Made by a program: the position numbers and the translations under genes. Positions 60,857-64,000 of a stretch of DNA of 64,000 nt are shown here, one piece after another; the stretch's first letter is position 1; each line of letters starts with the position of its first letter. Source of the DNA: Tissierella sp032104385 (GTDB taxonomy: Bacteria; Bacillota; Clostridia; Tissierellales; Tissierellaceae); NCBI RefSeq assembly GCF_032104385.1, contig NZ_DAMCHJ010000003.1:62001-126000 (forward strand), written 5' to 3'. The notes beneath the pieces are model-generated. The model had not been told where the DNA came from, ran no database searches, and worked only from the letters and a program-made list of their open reading frames with translations.

Positions 60857-61556
60857 TTTTATTGATACTATTCTCAATATATTCCTTATAATTTTCAGTT
60901 CTAGATAAAAGAGAACATTGTTTCATTATATATTCATTACCAATTTTCCACGTATGTTTACTTCTTTTATTTCTTACATACACATAATGATGTTTGTTTG
61001 TGGAGTATATTTTATAGCCAATTTTTAAACAATCATTGCAGAACTTAATGTCCTCTCCTAAGTTCACATCTTGGAAGCGAATTTTTTTAAATAATTCTCT
61101 CTTAAATATTAAAGTAGACCCAGCGACCCTAGTTACATATTTATTTTCCATAGTTATATTTTTAACTCCTATAAGTTTTTCTTCTATAAAATATACAAAT
61201 GTACATGCCTTTCCCACTATGCCTACATTTTCCAAAGATAATGCTTTTATAGTATCTGATAGATAAAGAGGAGCATAGTAATCATCATCATCGAATTTAG
61301 CTATAATAGGATATTTAGATTTTTCCACGCAGAAATTTAGACATTCTCCTAAGGTTTTTTTGTTGCCTAGGTTATATAATTGAATATTATTATAAGGAAG
61401 AATTAATTCAAGTAATTTATTTAAATTAGTTACATTATAGTTAAGGGCAATAATTAATTCCTTTGGTTCATAATCTTGAGATATAAAATTTTCTATTATA
61501 TTTTCCATAAGACCTATCTTATTTGTAGAACATATTACAGATATTCCTAAACCCAT
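60837..61556 (-). CDS. Family 2 glycosyltransferase (paralogue of the neighbouring C-terminal domain)
   Basis: A 239-residue stand-alone GT-A transferase. It starts GISVICSTNKIGLMENII and has FDDDDYYAPLYLSDT (DxD-type metal site), AGSTLIFKRELF, GEDIKFCNDCLKIG and SKHTWKIGN. These align along the full length with residues 365-591 of the next gene, so the two arose by duplication. The ATG at 61556 is chosen because AAGGAG lies 8 nt upstream; a GTG at 61565 overlaps that site. It is the first gene of the minus-strand glycan run. Confidence 0.85.
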   Translation of the reverse strand: MGLGISVICSTNKIGLMENIIENFISQDYEPKELIIALNYNVTNLNKLLELILPYNNIQLYNLGNKKTLGECLNFCVEKSKYPIIAKFDDDDYYAPLYLSDTIKALSLENVGIVGKACTFVYFIEEKLIGVKNITMENKYVTRVAGSTLIFKRELFKKIRFQDVNLGEDIKFCNDCLKIGYKIYSTNKHHYVYVRNKRSKHTWKIGNEYIMKQCSLLSRTENYKEYIENSINKTKKTYL

Positions 61557-61655
61557 ATTAACCACTCCTTAAAATATATATATTAATCCGTTAGAAAAAG
61601 TGTAACCATTATGGACTAAAGAAAATATTTTATAGTATAAGGAGGAGGTAATAAT

Positions 61656-61928
61656 ATGAACCGTAATTATTATATGGCTGTCTTTCAAACTAAAAATAAA
61701 GCGGTTTTTCTATATTCTGTACTTGAGTCAATAGGCTATACAAATTTTCAACTGATATCTACTCCTTGCACGATAAAAGCAGGGTGCAACTATGCAATAA
61801 AATTTATTAATATAAAATATGCAGATGTTTTAATCAAAGAAGCAAAAGAGTTAGATATTGGTACTCCAGATATATATCTTGCTGAAAATAAAGATGGTAG
61901 ATACAAATATAAGAAAGTTTATATCTAG
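61656..61928 (+). CDS. DUF3343 family protein
   Basis: A 90-residue protein of the DUF3343 type, described as a putative Se/S carrier-like fold. It starts YYMAVFQTKNKAVFLYSVLE, then TPCTIKAGCNYAIKF, with two cysteines seven residues apart, and a helix ending KEAKELDIGTPDIYL. In clostridia such proteins occur both near selenium or cysteine metabolism and as orphans; the context here offers no metabolic partner. The ribosome binding site GGAGGAGG is very strong. It ends 1 nt before the stop of the converging propeller-like gene, with no hairpin between. Confidence 0.75.
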   Translation: MNRNYYMAVFQTKNKAVFLYSVLESIGYTNFQLISTPCTIKAGCNYAIKFINIKYADVLIKEAKELDIGTPDIYLAENKDGRYKYKKVYI

Positions 61929-61929
61929 C

Positions 61930-63201
61930 TCACTTAAATAATTTATGAAAAAAAGATGTATTTCTTGAATTAATAGAGTTTTGCGTAATAATATTATCTA
62001 ACTTATGCTCTATATTTTCTTGATTGTATAATATTTGAGATAAAATAGATTCTATATATTTATAACTATCTAATATATTATCAAACTTATCCTCCAGTTC
62101 ATTTATAAAATCAGATGTAACTCTGATTGATTCTGGAGGTGTTTCTTTTTCTTCCGATTCTGCTAAAGGACCTTTATTAATTGTTTGGGGTTCCTTATAT
62201 AAGAAGGAGTCTAAAAAGTATAATCTTAGATTATCAGAAGGATTACAATAAATATAATTAATTTTATTTATATTTGATTTAATCTTAGCTAATATTATAT
62301 TTTGATTTAAATCTTCATTTCTTTTTCCGCTTAACCAAGAATTACCATAGTCTAACGAATATAGAAAATCTATATTATCTTTAGATACAAAGACTAATTT
62401 TAATTTATTGTTTTCCTCAAATATTATTGGGCTATATTTAGTTAATTTAATATATGGAAGTTTTATATCTTTCCATATATATTTTTCTTTTCCACTAGAA
62501 CTCATTTTTAAATATTTAATTTGCTCTTTATCATCTAATTTTTCTAGCCATAAACCATGTAAATTATCTTGGGAATCTATAAATAAAAAAGGTGAGAAAT
62601 TAATATAATTGTCAGAAGATATTTGTTTTGATAAGGAACTCCAAGACTTGGTATACGGGCTATAAAAGCTATGATATATTTGAGGATTATTCATATTACT
62701 TCTATATAACAGATGAATAGTACCTTGACTATCTACATCTACAACGAATGGATCTGGAGTTTTATTTGATATATATCTAATAGCATTATATTTTTCTTCA
62801 CTGCCATAGATGACATGTTGGATAGTCCAAATATTAGAGTTTATCAAATTAGAATAATTATATAATATATGAATATTATTTTTAATCATTAGAATTTCTA
62901 CCTGATTATAGATATTTGATTTCATATTAAACTTTGCTATTATAGCTTTTGACCATTTTCCATTGGTATATTTATAATAGTTTAATTCTCCAGTATTTAT
63001 AAGTGCAATAAGATGTATTATATTATTTTCATCAATAAAAGTAGAATACTTTAATATATTTTTAGTATATAAATATTCAGACTTTAACATATTTAGTGAT
63101 GAATCAAAAATCGTATATAGAATATCTTCATCTTTTGATAATTTAAATATAAATACTTCTTTATTAGAGTTAATAACAATATTAATATTTGGTTGAAACA
63201 T
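61930..63201 (-). CDS. Propeller-like repeat protein with coiled-coil tail, function unknown
   Basis: A 423-residue protein without a signal peptide or membrane segment. Residues 1-330 contain repeated units with an aromatic-rich, blade-like pattern, for example NNIIHLIALINTGELNYYK, QGTIHLLYRSNMNNPQIYH, QDNLHGLWLE and NKLKLVFVSKDNIDFLYS. This suggests a sialidase-like beta-propeller, which is inference. Residues about 365-405 are a coiled coil. The GGAGGTG site before the ATG is strong. It lies between the glycan genes and a Cys/Pro-rich protein, so a structural role on the spore or cell surface is plausible. Confidence 0.65.
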   Translation of the reverse strand: MFQPNINIVINSNKEVFIFKLSKDEDILYTIFDSSLNMLKSEYLYTKNILKYSTFIDENNIIHLIALINTGELNYYKYTNGKWSKAIIAKFNMKSNIYNQVEILMIKNNIHILYNYSNLINSNIWTIQHVIYGSEEKYNAIRYISNKTPDPFVVDVDSQGTIHLLYRSNMNNPQIYHSFYSPYTKSWSSLSKQISSDNYINFSPFLFIDSQDNLHGLWLEKLDDKEQIKYLKMSSSGKEKYIWKDIKLPYIKLTKYSPIIFEENNKLKLVFVSKDNIDFLYSLDYGNSWLSGKRNEDLNQNIILAKIKSNINKINYIYCNPSDNLRLYFLDSFLYKEPQTINKGPLAESEEKETPPESIRVTSDFINELEDKFDNILDSYKYIESILSQILYNQENIEHKLDNIITQNSINSRNTSFFHKLFK

Positions 63202-63296
63202 TTATTTCACCTCCACAATTAATTAGTAGCACATTAGTATATCTATACATAATATGTTAGTGAATATGACTTTATTAAATAAAAGGAGTGAAAATA

Positions 63297-63917
63297 ATGG
63301 CTGAATTTAATATTAATCAAGTACAAGAGTTGGATTGCGATTGTATTATTGTTGACAAAGTGTTTGCAAGCTGTCAGCAAAGAGAGTGTTTCCCTGAAGT
63401 GGAAGTAGAAGTATGTGATAAGACCTTTGGAAGCATAAGATTTAGACCTGGATTTATAGTACCTAATACATTAATAGTTACAGATACAGATACTCCTAAT
63501 TTTAGAAGGGTAAGATTTACAGTAAGGGTTCCTTTCCAGGTTTTAGATCCTAGCGGAAATATAATAGCAGAAGGGTTTTTACCAGATATATTTAAAGACA
63601 TTATATTATATATTCCAGATGCTAGGGATGAATTTGATTTTAGAATAGTTGTTGAAACTAGTTCTGAAGTTTTATTACCACCAGTGCAAACAGGAGATAA
63701 ACTAGTTTTCACAGCAGGAGTATTTATTATAATTAAGGTAGTAGGTACAGTTCAACTTTTAATACCAACATTTGGTTATTGTCCACCACCACCTCCATGT
63801 GAAGAATTTAGTCCACAAGATGTTTGTGAGCAATTTATTGAATATGCAGAGTTCCCAGATTTTTTCCCACCTCAACTTGGTGACCAAGAATGCCCTCCAT
63901 GCTATCCAGTACCATAG
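63297..63917 (+). CDS. Cys/Pro-rich spore-surface-like protein, possibly DUF3794/SPOCS-related
   Basis: A 206-residue protein with an N-terminal Cys cluster (LDCDCIIVDKVFASCQQREC), a strand-rich core (VRFTVRVPFQVLDPSGNIIAEG, then a region around residues 110-155) and a C-terminal Cys/Pro-rich tail (CPPPPPCEEF, ECPPCYPVP). The core resembles the SPOCS/DUF3794 domain of clostridial spore coat proteins; that match is tentative. The ATG at 63297 follows AAAAGGAG; a GTG at 63288 overlaps the binding site. The Cys content fits a cross-linked coat component. A strong terminator follows. Confidence 0.65.
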   Translation: MAEFNINQVQELDCDCIIVDKVFASCQQRECFPEVEVEVCDKTFGSIRFRPGFIVPNTLIVTDTDTPNFRRVRFTVRVPFQVLDPSGNIIAEGFLPDIFKDIILYIPDARDEFDFRIVVETSSEVLLPPVQTGDKLVFTAGVFIIIKVVGTVQLLIPTFGYCPPPPPCEEFSPQDVCEQFIEYAEFPDFFPPQLGDQECPPCYPVP

Positions 63918-63948
63918 AGAAGAGCTGAAGTGCTCTTCTTTTTTTTAT
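63918..63948 (+). terminator. Intrinsic terminator after the Cys/Pro-rich gene
   Basis: The 8-bp stem AGAAGAGC / GCTCTTCT with a 6-nt loop, followed by nine T residues. It starts right after the stop codon. Confidence 0.9.
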
Positions 63949-63966
63949 TTTTATAAAATGTGAATG

Positions 63967-63995
63967 TTGACAAAAATACTAGGGTATAATATACT
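63967..63995 (+). promoter_or_regulatory. Promoter at the window edge
   Basis: TTGACA (-35), a 17-bp spacer and TATACT (-10). It would drive a gene that starts beyond the window. Confidence 0.55.
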
Positions 63996-64000
63996 TATTA

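Noticed and set aside
63967..63990. TTGACA with TATAAT at 63985-63990
   Set aside because: The spacer is only 12 bp; the TATACT at 63990 with a 17-bp spacer is the better -10.
1..64000. CRISPR arrays, insertion sequences, restriction or toxin-antitoxin systems, prophage modules
   Set aside because: No regularly spaced repeats, transposase motifs or recognisable defence genes were seen on either strand.

Overview
The window is about 64 kb of very AT-rich DNA with strong purine-rich ribosome binding sites, frequent TTG starts and a dense, mostly one-directional gene layout. It is chromosomal DNA of an endospore-forming, low-GC Gram-positive anaerobe of the Clostridia; gene order and a PPDK-regulatory protein fit a Tissierellia or related clostridial lineage, but that placement is inference. 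Spore genes are gpr, spoIIP, yqfC, yqfD and a YlyA/YteA-type gene. A 10-N gap inside the 3' end of cdd shows that this is a draft assembly, which matters when judging the frameshift in mtaB.

Layout. 1-2.3 kb: end of a peptide ABC transporter (OppD/OppF-type ATPases) with a DppA D-aminopeptidase. 2.4-4.7 kb: a double P-loop ATPase and, converging on it, an AlaX-type tRNA-editing protein. 4.8-46 kb: a long plus-strand core corresponding to the yqe/yqf region of Bacillus: comEC, holA, (rpsT on minus), gpr, spoIIP, lepB, lepA, hemW, the CIRCE-controlled hrcA-grpE-dnaK-dnaJ set, prmA, rsmE, mtaB, HIT, rpsU, yqeY, nfeD-floA, yqfC-yqfD, phoH, ybeY, a DgkA-PAP2 fusion, cdd, era, recO, T-box-controlled glyQS, a CcpN-like regulator, the PPDK regulator, dgt, dnaG, sigA, trmK, a Nif3-like gene, a zinc-ribbon gene and RNase P RNA. 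A minus-strand tRNA-Pro(GGG) closes this part.

46.3-54.5 kb: an HlyD-like membrane protein leads into the division block yggS-sepF-yggT-ylmH-divIVA, then a DAHP synthase, a YlyA/YteA-like zinc-finger protein, lspA, an rluD-family pseudouridine synthase and pyrR. This matches the Bacillus ylm-pyrR order, except that ileS is absent and a DAHP synthase sits where ileS would be expected.

54.5-64 kb: an accessory, mostly minus-strand locus that builds or decorates a surface glycan: UDP-sugar dehydrogenase, LpxD-like acyltransferase, PIG-L deacetylase, a MurG-like glycosyltransferase, a CgeB-like/GT2 double-domain glycosyltransferase and a stand-alone paralogue of its GT2 half. Next to it are a DUF3343 protein, a propeller-like protein with a coiled-coil tail and a Cys/Pro-rich protein. 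The CgeB relationship points to the spore surface as the probable target. This is the part of the window most likely to contain something undescribed.

Other points of interest are a structured leader before rpsU, a T-box leader whose Stem I appears shortened and lacks a glycine specifier, two genes whose best Shine-Dalgarno points to AUU or AUA start codons, and many intrinsic terminators whose stems overlap the preceding stop codon.
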